NCBI GenBank assembly: GCA_024239075.1
Contig: JANBVI010000078.1
Span: 124,001 to 188,000, forward strand
Source: Fischerella sp. CENA71
GTDB taxonomy: Bacteria; Cyanobacteriota; Cyanobacteriia; Cyanobacteriales; Nostocaceae
Direction: 5' to 3'
Length of the DNA stretch: 64,000 nucleotides
Below the pieces are notes generated by a model that saw only the letters and a program-made list of their open reading frames with translations, had not been told where the DNA came from and searched no databases. Positions within the stretch are counted from its first letter, which is position 1. The number at the start of each line of letters is the position of its first letter. Below, piece by piece: positions 1-8,078 of this stretch. Both the position numbers and the translations under genes were made by a program.

Positions 1-129
1 ATTTTTCAACTTTTAACTATGGATTTTTTTCACACTTCATCATTAAGAGGATTCAGTCGCAAGCAAGAGGGAAGAAACTAACTAATTTTTTAAGGTAATA
101 GTATAGATGCTTTCATAGGTAATTTTATT

Positions 130-969
130 ATGCCTCTTTACAAGCTTGAAGACTTTGACCCTACTTACCGAGATACCTTTGGCGGTGATGATATTAAAAA
201 TTTACCCCTATATACCGAAGGTGGAAATAGAATTGGTAGAGTGATTGATGCGCTAGTAGATCCAGATGGACATTTTCGTTATTTAGTCATAGAAACTGAA
301 TCAGATTTTCATAGCAAAAGAATATTGCTACCAATAGGTCTTTCTCGCATCGATTATAATCAACGGCGTGTTTATGTTGATGGCTTAAGCAAACAGCAAG
401 TAGAAACTTTACCTGTTTATAGAGATGACATGAGTGTCGATTATGATTATGAAGAACAGGTACGCAGAAACTATCGTCCAGAACAAAATTTAACTTACGA
501 CCGCGATAGCTATAATTATCAAAACGATGCATCATTATATAATTTGAATGAGCAAAACCACCAAACATTCAAATTGTATGAAGAACGCTTAATAGCTAAC
601 AAAAACCGTATCAAAACCGGAGAAGTTACCGTTGGTAAGCATATTGAAACAGAAACTGCAACTGTTTCAGTTCCAATTGAGAAAGAACGAGTTGTAATTG
701 AGCGTGTTCCAGCTACCACAGAAGGTATTGCAGTTAGTCCCGATGAAACTCAATTCCAAGCAGGGGAAGTAGCACGGATAGAACTCTACGAAGAAACACC
801 CGAAATCCAAAAAGAAGCTTTTGTACGCGAAGAAGTCCGCGTTAAGAAAGTAGTTGATAGAGATGTAGTTGAAGCTCAAGAAACACTTCGTCGTGAAGAA
901 TTAGATATTCAAACTGAAGGTGATTTACCTTTGGATGAAACTAATAGACAGCGAAGAGACATTCTCTGA
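130..969 (+). CDS. PRC-barrel and DUF2382 domain protein
   Basis: The protein has 279 residues. Residues about 20-95 resemble a PRC-barrel (NLPLYTEGGNRIGRVIDALVDPDGHFRYLVIE), a beta-barrel fold also found in photosynthetic reaction-centre subunit H and in RimM. Residues about 145-265 match the DUF2382 (YsnF/AvaK-like) type, with KLYEERLIANKNRIKTGEV followed by charged VPIEKERVVIERV segments. The family is common in cyanobacteria and is often linked to stress; no enzymatic motif is seen. There is no signal peptide or membrane segment, so it is probably cytoplasmic. It stands alone, with no co-directional neighbour close by. The molecular role is unknown; the domain call is the firm part. Confidence 0.85.
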   Translation: MPLYKLEDFDPTYRDTFGGDDIKNLPLYTEGGNRIGRVIDALVDPDGHFRYLVIETESDFHSKRILLPIGLSRIDYNQRRVYVDGLSKQQVETLPVYRDDMSVDYDYEEQVRRNYRPEQNLTYDRDSYNYQNDASLYNLNEQNHQTFKLYEERLIANKNRIKTGEVTVGKHIETETATVSVPIEKERVVIERVPATTEGIAVSPDETQFQAGEVARIELYEETPEIQKEAFVREEVRVKKVVDRDVVEAQETLRREELDIQTEGDLPLDETNRQRRDIL

Positions 970-1096
970 TTTAAGCTAAAAATGCTTAGTATATACAGCT
1001 AGCTAAAGGGTAAAGGTTAAAAGGCTCGAAAAATCTTTTTCCTTTTACCCTTTAAGTTTTTCCCAATTGATGGATTGTGTTGTTATATTCCCAGTG

Positions 1097-1453
1097 CTAT
1101 AGACCCAATTTTTGTTTAATCACCTCATCTTGGTCTTTAAAACCTACTAATACAGCCGTTTTGTCTTTAATAAATAAAGGACGCTTGAGCAACATTGCAT
1201 CTTTGCTAAATGCTTCTACCCACTCTTCATCAGTCCAATTTTTCTTCTCATCACCAAGCGATCGATAAGATTGACCGGAAGTATTTCGCATCGGTTGCGA
1301 ACCTAGAGATTTTACCCATGCTTGGATCATTTCACTGCTAGGCGGATGCTCTTTGGTGTTAATAAACTCATAATCCACACCATTTTCTTGCAGCCACTTC
1401 AAAGCCTTTTTGCAAGTTCCACAATTAGGAATTCCATAAATTTGAATAGACAT
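1097..1453 (-). CDS. ArsC/Spx-family thioredoxin-fold protein
   Basis: This 118-residue protein begins MSIQIYGIPNCGTCKKALKWL, with a CxxC pair at Cys11 and Cys14 in a thioredoxin-like fold. The rest matches the ArsC/Spx/YffB superfamily, including the LLKRPLFIKDKTAVLVGF segment near the C terminus that corresponds to the conserved RP region of arsenate reductase-like proteins. Family members are glutaredoxin-dependent reductases or transcription regulators (Spx, MgsR). The length is normal for the family. No arsenic-resistance genes are nearby, so arsenate reduction is not supported by context. The short YffB-like class of unknown substrate is an equally good reading. Confidence 0.85.
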   Translation of the reverse strand: MSIQIYGIPNCGTCKKALKWLQENGVDYEFINTKEHPPSSEMIQAWVKSLGSQPMRNTSGQSYRSLGDEKKNWTDEEWVEAFSKDAMLLKRPLFIKDKTAVLVGFKDQDEVIKQKLGL

Positions 1454-1516
1454 GAAAGTTTCAGTATTTAAGTAACTCGGTGCTAATATTTATAGCTATG
1501 TTAATAAATCTAAATG

Positions 1517-1734
1517 TAGTAGCGTGTCAAGGCTAAAATAGTAGGTTAGATTTTTAGTTTTTTCAGCGCTAAAGCGCCTACTACTAGCGTGTCAAGGCTA
1601 AAATAGTGCAATAAATCTCTGATTCTATCTCTGTGTTCTCTGCGCCTCTGCGGTTTATTAATGCAACATTTTAGCCTTGCCACGCTACTACGAACTTTTT
1701 TCTATTACATCATTTTAGCCTTGACACGCTACTA
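1517..1734. repeat. Four-copy nested inverted repeat, MITE-like
   Basis: A 23-bp unit starting TAGTAGCGTGTCAAGGCT occurs twice in direct orientation (1517-1539 and 1582-1604, the latter with TACTAG for TAGTAG) and twice inverted (1668-1690 and 1712-1734). The order is forward, forward, reverse, reverse, so the block can fold as nested hairpins. The centre holds a TCTGTGTTCTCTGCGCCTCTG-like stretch of low coding potential. It lies between convergent or isolated genes and carries no ORF of note. It looks like a small non-autonomous mobile element or a nested pair of them. No target-site duplication is obvious. Confidence 0.65.
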
Positions 1735-1783
1735 ATTAATATAATTTAAACTGAGTTTATATACCTTTTTCATCAATAAAACA

Positions 1784-1885
1784 ATGCGTGACCCACAACT
1801 TAAGATTGATCCCGGAACTCTGTTGTTGATTGTGTCTGTCCTGCTGCTATTACCCCTTTTGCTTGCTGGTTTTATCTCCCAGTAA
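1784..1885 (+). CDS. Small single-span membrane protein
   Basis: A 33-codon ORF reads MRDPQLKIDPGTLLLIVSV and then a leucine-rich hydrophobic run ending LLAGFISQ. A short charged N terminus is followed by one transmembrane helix of about 20 residues, the layout of small photosynthetic or respiratory complex subunits. I compared it mentally with PetL, PetM, PetN, PsbT, PsaI, PsaM and Ycf12 and it matches none. The stop is clean and the hydrophobic pattern is not repeat-derived, which favours a real gene. No strong Shine-Dalgarno is seen. Existence and role are both uncertain. Confidence 0.45.
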   Translation: MRDPQLKIDPGTLLLIVSVLLLLPLLLAGFISQ

Positions 1886-2039
1886 TAAGACTGTATACCA
1901 ATTGTTTCAAACTAACAAATTTGACAGTGAATTGTTACTGAATTCGAGTAAACGATATTCAGCCAGTCACAATGATTAAAGAATGAGTAAGTCTGCGGGA
2001 ATAAACAGAACACAAATTACAAAACCTAAACACCATCCA

Positions 2040-2140
2040 AACCCTTCCCAATGACAAATGACCAATGACATAGACGCGCAAGCGGCTACCTTTGGAAGCC
2101 ACTCCGTGTCTACTCGTAGAGTAGGACAAATAACAAATGA
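2040..2140. repeat. Dispersed TGACAAATGAC-type repeat abutting a start codon
   Basis: The stretch contains ATGACAAATGACCAATGAC, then a GCAAGCGGCTACC...GGAAGCCACTCCGTG segment, then ACAAATAACAAATGAC. The last ATG is the start codon of the GH57 gene at 2137. The same TGACAAATGAC words recur elsewhere in the window (10.2, 20.2, 23.8, 46.3 and 57.4 kb). The short reading frame across this block (2058-2240) is repeat-derived and not a gene. Confidence 0.6.
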
Positions 2141-3633
2141 CTGCTACAGCACCATCCTTCAATCTATCCGCATTGGCAGAATTAAGCTCAGGGTTGCCGA
2201 ATATCTGCGGTTGGGAAACAGATATTCTGTCAATAGTTAAACAAAATGAGCCAGTATATTTAAATACAACTAATCTTAAATTAGAAAATATAACTGCGGG
2301 ATTTGCTTGCGCTTTACACATGCATCAACCAAGCATTCCCGCAGGTGCGAACGGCGAAATCATCAGTAATCTCCAGCATATGTTTGAACACCCAAATAAT
2401 GGAGATAACCATAATGCTGGGCCTTTTGCATGGTGTTACAGCCGCATGGGAGAATTTATTCCGCAGCTGATTTCGGAAGGTTGCAACCCTCGAATTATGC
2501 TTGATTATTCAGGTAATTTGCTGTGGGGTTTGCGTCAAATGGGGCGCGATGATATCTTCGACAATCTTAAGCGTATAACTTGTGATCCTCAATATCAGCC
2601 TTATGTAGAATGGTTAGGAACGATGTGGAGTCATGCCGTAGTCCCTTCCACACCGATTCCTGATATTAAACTGCAAATCCAAGCGTGGCAACATCACTTT
2701 GCAGCTATTTTTGGTTACGATGCCCTCAAGCGCGTTAAGGGTTTTTCTCCTCCAGAAATGCATTTACCCAATCATCCAGATACTTTATTTGAATACATCA
2801 AAGCATTAAAAGAATGCGGCTATCGCTGGTTAATGGTGCAAGAACATTCACTGGAAAATCTTGATGGTTCTGCCTTAAAACACGAGAATAAATATGTTCC
2901 TAACCGTTTGATTGCCCGTAATTCTCATGGCGAAACTATCAGCATTACAGCATTAATTAAAACTCAAGGTTCGGATACAAAATTAGTTGCTCAGATGCAA
3001 CCTTATTTTGAAGCCAAAGTTAGGGGTAAGCAACAAATTGGTAATATGACAGTCCCCTCTTTAGTTACTCAAATTGCCGATGGAGAAAATGGCGGCGTGA
3101 TGATGAACGAATATCCCCGCGATTTCTTTAGGGTTTATCATGAAATTCGCGATGCAGGTAATAATTATGCAGGCGTGGTTGCACTCAATGGTACTGAATA
3201 TCTTGAATTAATTGAAGCAGCAGGTGTAAATCCTGGAGATTATCCAACTTGTCAAGCTGTGCATCAGCATAAAATTTGGCAGCGAGTGAACCCAGATAAT
3301 GCAACACCAGAAATTGTAGAACAGGTAATAGCAGAATTAAAATCAACAGACCATCAATTCCATATGGATGGTGCTTCTTGGACTAATGATTTAAGTTGGG
3401 TGGAAGGCTATGAAAATGTTTTAGATCCGATGAAGAAACTCAGCATTATGTTTCATGAAAAATATGATTCATTGGTGCAGCAAGATCCTTCGATAACACA
3501 ACGTTCAGATTATCAAGCAGCTTTGTTATATAACTTGTTGTTGCAAACGAGTTGTTTCCGTTACTGGGGACAAGGGGTTTGGACTGATTATGCGCGCGAA
3601 ATTTATCGCCGTGGCGAAGCTGTTTTAAGCTAA
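2137..3633 (+). CDS. Glycoside hydrolase family 57 protein
   Basis: This 498-residue protein carries the GH57 signature region near the N terminus (CALHMHQPSIPAG, the conserved HxHQP motif) and AGPFAWCYSRMGEFIPQL, with GFSPPEMHLPNHPDTLFEYIKALKECGYRWLMVQEHS further on. GH57 enzymes are alpha-amylases, 4-alpha-glucanotransferases, alpha-galactosidases or branching enzymes using a retaining mechanism with a catalytic Glu and Asp. The exact substrate cannot be read from sequence; glycogen or another alpha-glucan is the likely field. There is no signal peptide. The start at 2137 lies in repeat sequence with no clear Shine-Dalgarno; the first conserved block starts near residue 50, so a later start is possible. 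Confidence 0.85.
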   Translation: MTATAPSFNLSALAELSSGLPNICGWETDILSIVKQNEPVYLNTTNLKLENITAGFACALHMHQPSIPAGANGEIISNLQHMFEHPNNGDNHNAGPFAWCYSRMGEFIPQLISEGCNPRIMLDYSGNLLWGLRQMGRDDIFDNLKRITCDPQYQPYVEWLGTMWSHAVVPSTPIPDIKLQIQAWQHHFAAIFGYDALKRVKGFSPPEMHLPNHPDTLFEYIKALKECGYRWLMVQEHSLENLDGSALKHENKYVPNRLIARNSHGETISITALIKTQGSDTKLVAQMQPYFEAKVRGKQQIGNMTVPSLVTQIADGENGGVMMNEYPRDFFRVYHEIRDAGNNYAGVVALNGTEYLELIEAAGVNPGDYPTCQAVHQHKIWQRVNPDNATPEIVEQVIAELKSTDHQFHMDGASWTNDLSWVEGYENVLDPMKKLSIMFHEKYDSLVQQDPSITQRSDYQAALLYNLLLQTSCFRYWGQGVWTDYAREIYRRGEAVLS

Positions 3634-3724
3634 AACCCCAGGTAGAAATCGCACAACGAGGACATGAAAAAATGACTCCTCCTAAACCCCTAAACCCTTA
3701 CACCCCACACCCATTTTCAAGCTT

Positions 3725-5089
3725 TTAGACTGACGCCATTTCCCGTACTTCAACTGGTTCACCCGTTAAACTAAAGGCGCGAACTTCAGTGATTTTGACT
3801 TTCACTAATTTTCCTTTGAGTTCGTTAATGTCACCATTAAAGAAAGTTAGGCGGTTGGTGCGGGTGCGCCCCATGACTTGGGTTTTGTCTTTGGGGTTTT
3901 GATCTTCTACCAGGACTTCTTCTAAGCGTCCCATATAACGTTGCGATCGCTCGGCGGCTTTAATCGCTACTAGATGGTTTAATCTTTGTAGGCGATCGCT
4001 TTTCACTTCTTCACTAAGTTGATTTTCCCACACGGCAGCGGGTGTTCCCGGACGGGGAGAATAAGCAGCAGTGTTTAACTGATCAAAACCAATATCTTCT
4101 ACTAACTTGAGAGTATTTTCAAACTGTGCTTCTGTTTCTGTTGGGAAACCCACAATTGCATCAGCGCTAATCGCCGCATCTGGCATATACCCACGAATTG
4201 TATCGATAATCCGGCGATATTTCTCATGAGTGTAACCGCGTGCCATGCGTTTTAAAACTTCATTATCCCCAGATTGAAATGGAATGTGGAAGTGTTCGCA
4301 TACTTTTGGCAATTCTGCACAAGCTCGAATCAAGCGCTCAGTAAAATAACGGGGGTGACTAGTAGCAAATCTGATGCGTTCCACGCCCGGAACATCATGA
4401 ACATAGTACAGCAAATCTGTAAATGTATGCTGATGCCGACCTTCTGGTGTCACTCCTGGTAAATCTCGTCCGTAGGCGTCAATATTTTGACCCAAGAGTG
4501 TGATTTCCTTGTAACCCTGACGTCCTAATTCCTCAATTTCGGCGCGAATTGCTTCTGGTGTGCGAGATTGTTCCACACCCCGCACACTCGGAACTACGCA
4601 GTAGGTGCAGCGTTCGTTACAGCCATAAATTACATTCACCCAAGCCGTAACCTTACTATCTCGCCGTGGCTTGGTAATATCCTCAATAATATGAATTGGT
4701 TCTGTGGCTACAATCTGATTGCCGTCAAACACCTGTTGCAATAAATCTTTCAGACGGTTAGCATGTTGCGGTCCCATGACTAAATCTAATTCTGGGACTC
4801 GTCGCAGTAGGGCTTCTCCTTCCTGTTGAGCAACACAACCAGCAACAACTAGTGTTAAATCCGGTTGTTCGTGTTTGCGCTTTGCTTGTCTACCTAGATA
4901 AGAATATACTTTTTGCTCTGCATTATCTCGTATAGTGCAGGTGTTGTAGAGTATCACATCTGCCTGATTCGGATCTTCTGACCACTCAAAGCCCATGTCT
5001 TCTAAAATACCAGCCATCCGCTCTGAGTCAGCTTTGTTCATCTGGCAACCGAAAGTAGTGATGTGATAATGGCGGCGTGAAATGGTCAT
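3725..5089 (-). CDS. miaB: tRNA-2-methylthio-N6-dimethylallyladenosine synthase MiaB
   Basis: This 454-residue protein has the three methylthiotransferase parts in order. The N-terminal UPF0004 domain carries cysteines in FGCQMNKAD (Cys15), [13 protein letters not shown] and [11 protein letters not shown]. The radical SAM domain has [11 protein letters not shown] (CX3CX2C), and a TRAM domain lies near residues 380-445. MiaB uses two 4Fe-4S clusters to methylthiolate i6A37 of tRNAs reading UNN codons. Length and domain order fit MiaB rather than RimO. The closest homologue confusion would be MtaB, but the MNKADSERM and TIRDNAEQK motifs favour MiaB. It is transcribed alone, divergently from the next gene. 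Confidence 0.95.
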   Translation of the reverse strand: MTISRRHYHITTFGCQMNKADSERMAGILEDMGFEWSEDPNQADVILYNTCTIRDNAEQKVYSYLGRQAKRKHEQPDLTLVVAGCVAQQEGEALLRRVPELDLVMGPQHANRLKDLLQQVFDGNQIVATEPIHIIEDITKPRRDSKVTAWVNVIYGCNERCTYCVVPSVRGVEQSRTPEAIRAEIEELGRQGYKEITLLGQNIDAYGRDLPGVTPEGRHQHTFTDLLYYVHDVPGVERIRFATSHPRYFTERLIRACAELPKVCEHFHIPFQSGDNEVLKRMARGYTHEKYRRIIDTIRGYMPDAAISADAIVGFPTETEAQFENTLKLVEDIGFDQLNTAAYSPRPGTPAAVWENQLSEEVKSDRLQRLNHLVAIKAAERSQRYMGRLEEVLVEDQNPKDKTQVMGRTRTNRLTFFNGDINELKGKLVKVKITEVRAFSLTGEPVEVREMASV

Positions 5090-5189
5090 GGGCGATTAAA
5101 CTTAAGATTTACAAATTAAAGGGTTTTCCCTATATTGTATAAACTCTAGCTACCAATTAACATTTGACTGGGATAGAATTTTAAGTTAT

Positions 5190-5606
5190 ATGAGTAAACC
5201 TGTTATCTGGGTACATGGGGATTGCTTGAGTCCACATAATCCAGCATTGCAAGAATATCCAGATGCACCTGCTATCTGGGTTTGGGATGATGCTTTACTG
5301 GAGGAATGGCAAATTAGTCTCAAACGCATCGCTTTTATTTACGAGTGCTTGCTAGAGTTACCTGTAATTATCCGACGTGGCGATGTTGCCCAAGAGGTTT
5401 TGGCTTTTGTAAAGGAACATAATGCCACGCAAGTAGTGACAGTAGATAGCCCTAGTCCCAGGTTTGAAACTATTTGTCAGCAAATAGAGCGTTTTGCCGA
5501 TTTAGAAATTTTTGAATTGGAGCCGTTTTTTGATTATGACGGTTACATAGACCTCAAGCGCTTTTCTCGTTACTGGAAAGTCGCAGAAAAGTATGTGTTT
5601 GATTGA
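5190..5606 (+). CDS. Photolyase alpha/beta-domain-like protein
   Basis: This 138-residue protein begins MSKPVIWVHGDCLSPHNPAL and contains ALLEEWQISLKRIAFIYECLLELPVIIRRGDVAQEVLAFVKEHNATQVVTVDSP. This resembles the N-terminal Rossmann-like antenna domain of DNA photolyases and cryptochromes. The FAD-binding helical domain that makes a photolyase functional is absent, and the ORF ends cleanly, so it is not a frameshifted photolyase. It is probably a stand-alone domain protein conserved in cyanobacteria, of unknown role. It starts 100 bp from the divergent miaB start, so the two may share a promoter region. Confidence 0.7.
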   Translation: MSKPVIWVHGDCLSPHNPALQEYPDAPAIWVWDDALLEEWQISLKRIAFIYECLLELPVIIRRGDVAQEVLAFVKEHNATQVVTVDSPSPRFETICQQIERFADLEIFELEPFFDYDGYIDLKRFSRYWKVAEKYVFD

Positions 5607-5678
5607 AATTTAAAGATTAAGCCTAGATTATGTCTATAAGTTTTATGTTTTGAACTCAAAGTTTGATGTGTTGAGGGT

Positions 5679-5740
5679 GAAGTTTCTTGTTTCAAACCCG
5701 AAGTTTCTTGTTTCAAACCTGAAGTTTCTCATTCTCAAGC
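5679..5740. repeat. 21-bp tandem repeat
   Basis: GAAGTTTCTTGTTTCAAACC occurs at 5679-5698 and again at 5700-5719, with a third degenerate copy (GAAGTTTCTCATTCTCAAGC) from 5721. A still weaker relative lies just upstream. The unit starts every 21 bp and carries no ORF. Confidence 0.75.
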
Positions 5741-5756
5741 ATGAATAATGATAGAG

Positions 5757-5794
5757 CAAGATCCCCGAATAATTCTGCAAAGTCGGGGATCTTG
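5757..5794. terminator. Strong hairpin, possible terminator
   Basis: CAAGATCCCCGA at 5757-5768 pairs perfectly with TCGGGGATCTTG at 5783-5794, a 12-bp stem with a 14-nt loop. It sits between the plus-strand gene ending at 5606 and the minus-strand gene ending at 5880, where a bidirectional terminator would be expected. There is no good T-run on either side, so termination is an inference from position and stem strength. Confidence 0.55.
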
Positions 5795-5879
5795 TGGTTT
5801 ATGATTGAGTGAGGAATGCTATATCAGCAGACGTTTGGTAAGAGCGATCGCCTCAGCTAATTTAGTGTTTACTCCATTC

Positions 5880-6197
5880 CTACTCAACTTGGCGGACTGC
5901 AAACTTATGTAGAGGTAGACTAACAACACAAGAAAATGTTAAGAAGTACGACAAAGCTGTTGTAATCCTCAAAGTCATATGTATAGCTTCCCAATGAGGA
6001 AATACTAATTTTTCAATCCCAAAAGCAACACAGTAAACTAACCAGTAACAAAAGGTCATTCTAAATAAAATTACCTCTGTTGCATCAACATCATTTTTTT
6101 GCTGTTTGTTATCCCACAGTAAAAACAGACCAATAATACAAGCTACAAAAGAAACAGCAACAAAAAAATTATGGCAAATAAAGTTTACCGAAGGCAT
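5880..6197 (-). CDS. Small polytopic membrane protein, unknown
   Basis: The 105-residue product has three hydrophobic stretches: FFVAVSFVACIIGLFLLW (residues 11-28), MTFCYWLVYCVAFGI (about 47-61) and TTALSYFLTFSCVVSLPL (about 79-96). The soluble loop WDNKQQKNDVDATEVILF separates the first two. No family is recognised and no catalytic motif is visible. It is flanked by AT-rich intergenic DNA and is not tightly linked to a neighbour. The hydrophobic pattern and clean boundaries support a real gene of unknown role. Confidence 0.6.
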   Translation of the reverse strand: MPSVNFICHNFFVAVSFVACIIGLFLLWDNKQQKNDVDATEVILFRMTFCYWLVYCVAFGIEKLVFPHWEAIHMTLRITTALSYFLTFSCVVSLPLHKFAVRQVE

Positions 6198-6349
6198 TTT
6201 TCTTTATCCTGAAAAATTTTCTCTGTTTTAGATCAGTCTAAAGGAATAGATATAACGACATAGGCAAATAGTTACAAACTGAAATAGACTCTAAGAAACA
6301 TGTAAATAAATGCTAAAAGTTAATAAATTAGTTTACACATCATACGATT

Positions 6350-6483
6350 TTGGATTTTGGATTTTGGATTTATTCCACGGATAAATCCGCTTTCTTGTAC
6401 CCTGCTCGGAATAATTGGTCAAGAATTAGGAGTTATTAAGTAGAACAGCGTAATTAGAGTAGTCTAAAATCTCAAATCCAAAA
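6350..6483. repeat. TTTTGGATT repeat arms flanking the hyuB 3' end
   Basis: GATTTTGGATTTTGGATTTT at about 6353-6372 is a tandem of ATTTTGG words. CTAAAATCTCAAATCCAAAAT at about 6464-6484 is its inverted partner, immediately after the hyuB stop codon. The same inverted-repeat family occurs at 16.07 kb and 45.9 kb. It could fold in transcripts; no gene lies inside. Confidence 0.5.
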
Positions 6484-6488
6484 TGTTC

Positions 6489-8039
6489 TTAGCTTTTTTC
6501 CCCAAATCCTCCTCCTCCGGGGGTTTCGATAATAAAAATATCTCCTGGTTGCATTTGCACTGTTGCTGTGCTGTCTAAGTTCTCTTGGGTTCCATCTTGA
6601 CGTTGTATCCAGTTGCGTCCAACTTCTCCTGCTTCTCCACCATTGAACCCAAAGGGAGGAATCACCCGATGTCCAGAGAGAATGTTAGCTGTCATCGATT
6701 CTAAAAACTTGATGCGACGGATGACGCCATCTCCACCTGAGTGTTTTCCTTGACCACCGCTATTAGGACGCAAACTAAAGCTTTCTACTAAAACAGGATA
6801 GCGAGTTTCTAAAACTTCGGGATCGGTCAACCGGGAGTTAGTCATGTGGGTATGGACTGCATCAGTACCATCAAAGTTAGCTCCAGCTCCAGCGCCACCG
6901 CAGATAGTTTCATAATATTGATAGCGCTCATTACCAAAAGTAAAATTGTTCATTGTTCCCTGAGAAGCAGCCATCACGCCCAAAGCACCATATAAAGCAT
7001 CGACAATGGCTTGGGATGTTTCTACATTTCCGGCTACTACTGCTGCTGGATAGGTTGGATTTAGCATACAGCCAGAAGGGATAATTATTTCTAGTGGTTT
7101 CAGACAGCCAGCATTCAGGGGAATGCTATCATCAACTAGAGTCCGAAAGACATATAAAACTGCTGCTTGGGTGACGGCTTTAGGAGCATTAAAGTTAGTA
7201 TTCAATTGTCCAGATGTGCCTGTAAAATCAATCCTAGCGCTACGGTTTTCTCGGTTGATTGTAACTTTCACTTGAATACGTGCGCCGTTATCCATTTCAT
7301 AAATAAATGAACCATTTTTGAGAACATCAATCGCTCTTTTCACTGATTCTTCGGCATTATCTTGAACAAATTTCATGTAAGCTTGAACTGTTTCGAGTCC
7401 ATATTGAGAAACCATTTTCCGCAGTTCTTGTACTCCTCTTTCATTAGCAGCTATCTGTGCTTTAAAATCAGCAATGTTTTGATTAGGATTACGAGCAGGA
7501 TAGCGATGATTTAAGAGCATTTCTCGAACTTGATTTTCTCGAAAATTGCCTTGTTCAACTAAAAGAAAATTATCAAAGATAATCCCTTCTTCTTCGACTG
7601 TAGTACTATGAGGAGGCATGGAACCGGGAGTAATTCCTCCGATATCGGCTTGGTGTCCACGGGAAGCTACATAGAAAATAATTTGTTTTTCGTCTTCATC
7701 AAAAACGGGAGTAATAGCCGTGACATCAGGGAGATGGGTTCCGCCATTATAAGGATTATTGGATAAATACACATTTCCTGGTTTGAGAGTGTTCTTTTGA
7801 TCATTAATTAAACTACGAACACTTTCACTCATTGAGCCTAAATGTACGGGAATGTGTGGAGCATTTGCAACTAATAATCCTGAAGCATCAAAAATGGCGC
7901 AGGAGAAATCTAGGCGTTCTTTGATATTTACTGACGCTGCTGTGTTTTGCAGAACAATTCCCATTTGTTCAGCAATAAATTGATAGAGGTTTTTGAAGAT
8001 TTCGAGACGGACGGGGTCGGGTTGAGTTGTTGCGTACAT
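6489..8039 (-). CDS. hyuB: Hydantoinase B / 5-oxoprolinase beta-type subunit
   Basis: This 516-residue protein is full length for the HyuB family: DPVRLEIFKNLYQFIAEQMGIVLQNTAASVNIKERLDFSCAIFD, then SNNPYNGGTHLPDVTAITPVF, ASRGHQADIGGITPGSMPP and a C-terminal glycine-rich PGDIFIIETPGGGGFG. With HyuA it forms an ATP-dependent hydantoinase or 5-oxoprolinase; which substrate is used here cannot be told. Its partner hyuA lies 3.2 kb upstream on the same strand, separated by the CRISPR array, a phosphatase and a methyltransferase. Only 39 bp separate its start codon from the last CRISPR repeat, with no obvious Shine-Dalgarno, so its promoter must lie in or beyond the array. Confidence 0.92.
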   Translation of the reverse strand: MYATTQPDPVRLEIFKNLYQFIAEQMGIVLQNTAASVNIKERLDFSCAIFDASGLLVANAPHIPVHLGSMSESVRSLINDQKNTLKPGNVYLSNNPYNGGTHLPDVTAITPVFDEDEKQIIFYVASRGHQADIGGITPGSMPPHSTTVEEEGIIFDNFLLVEQGNFRENQVREMLLNHRYPARNPNQNIADFKAQIAANERGVQELRKMVSQYGLETVQAYMKFVQDNAEESVKRAIDVLKNGSFIYEMDNGARIQVKVTINRENRSARIDFTGTSGQLNTNFNAPKAVTQAAVLYVFRTLVDDSIPLNAGCLKPLEIIIPSGCMLNPTYPAAVVAGNVETSQAIVDALYGALGVMAASQGTMNNFTFGNERYQYYETICGGAGAGANFDGTDAVHTHMTNSRLTDPEVLETRYPVLVESFSLRPNSGGQGKHSGGDGVIRRIKFLESMTANILSGHRVIPPFGFNGGEAGEVGRNWIQRQDGTQENLDSTATVQMQPGDIFIIETPGGGGFGEKS

Positions 8040-8078
8040 AATACAGCAATCTAAACGGCGCTATGGCCACATTACCCT

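Noticed and set aside
1097-1453. Arsenic-resistance arsenate reductase
   Set aside because: No ars genes are nearby and the family includes many non-arsenic proteins.
2058-2240. Small frame before the GH57 gene
   Set aside because: Repeat-derived and overlaps the GH57 gene in another frame.
5190-5606. Broken DNA photolyase
   Set aside because: The ORF ends cleanly and no remains of the FAD-binding domain follow, so a stand-alone domain protein is more likely.
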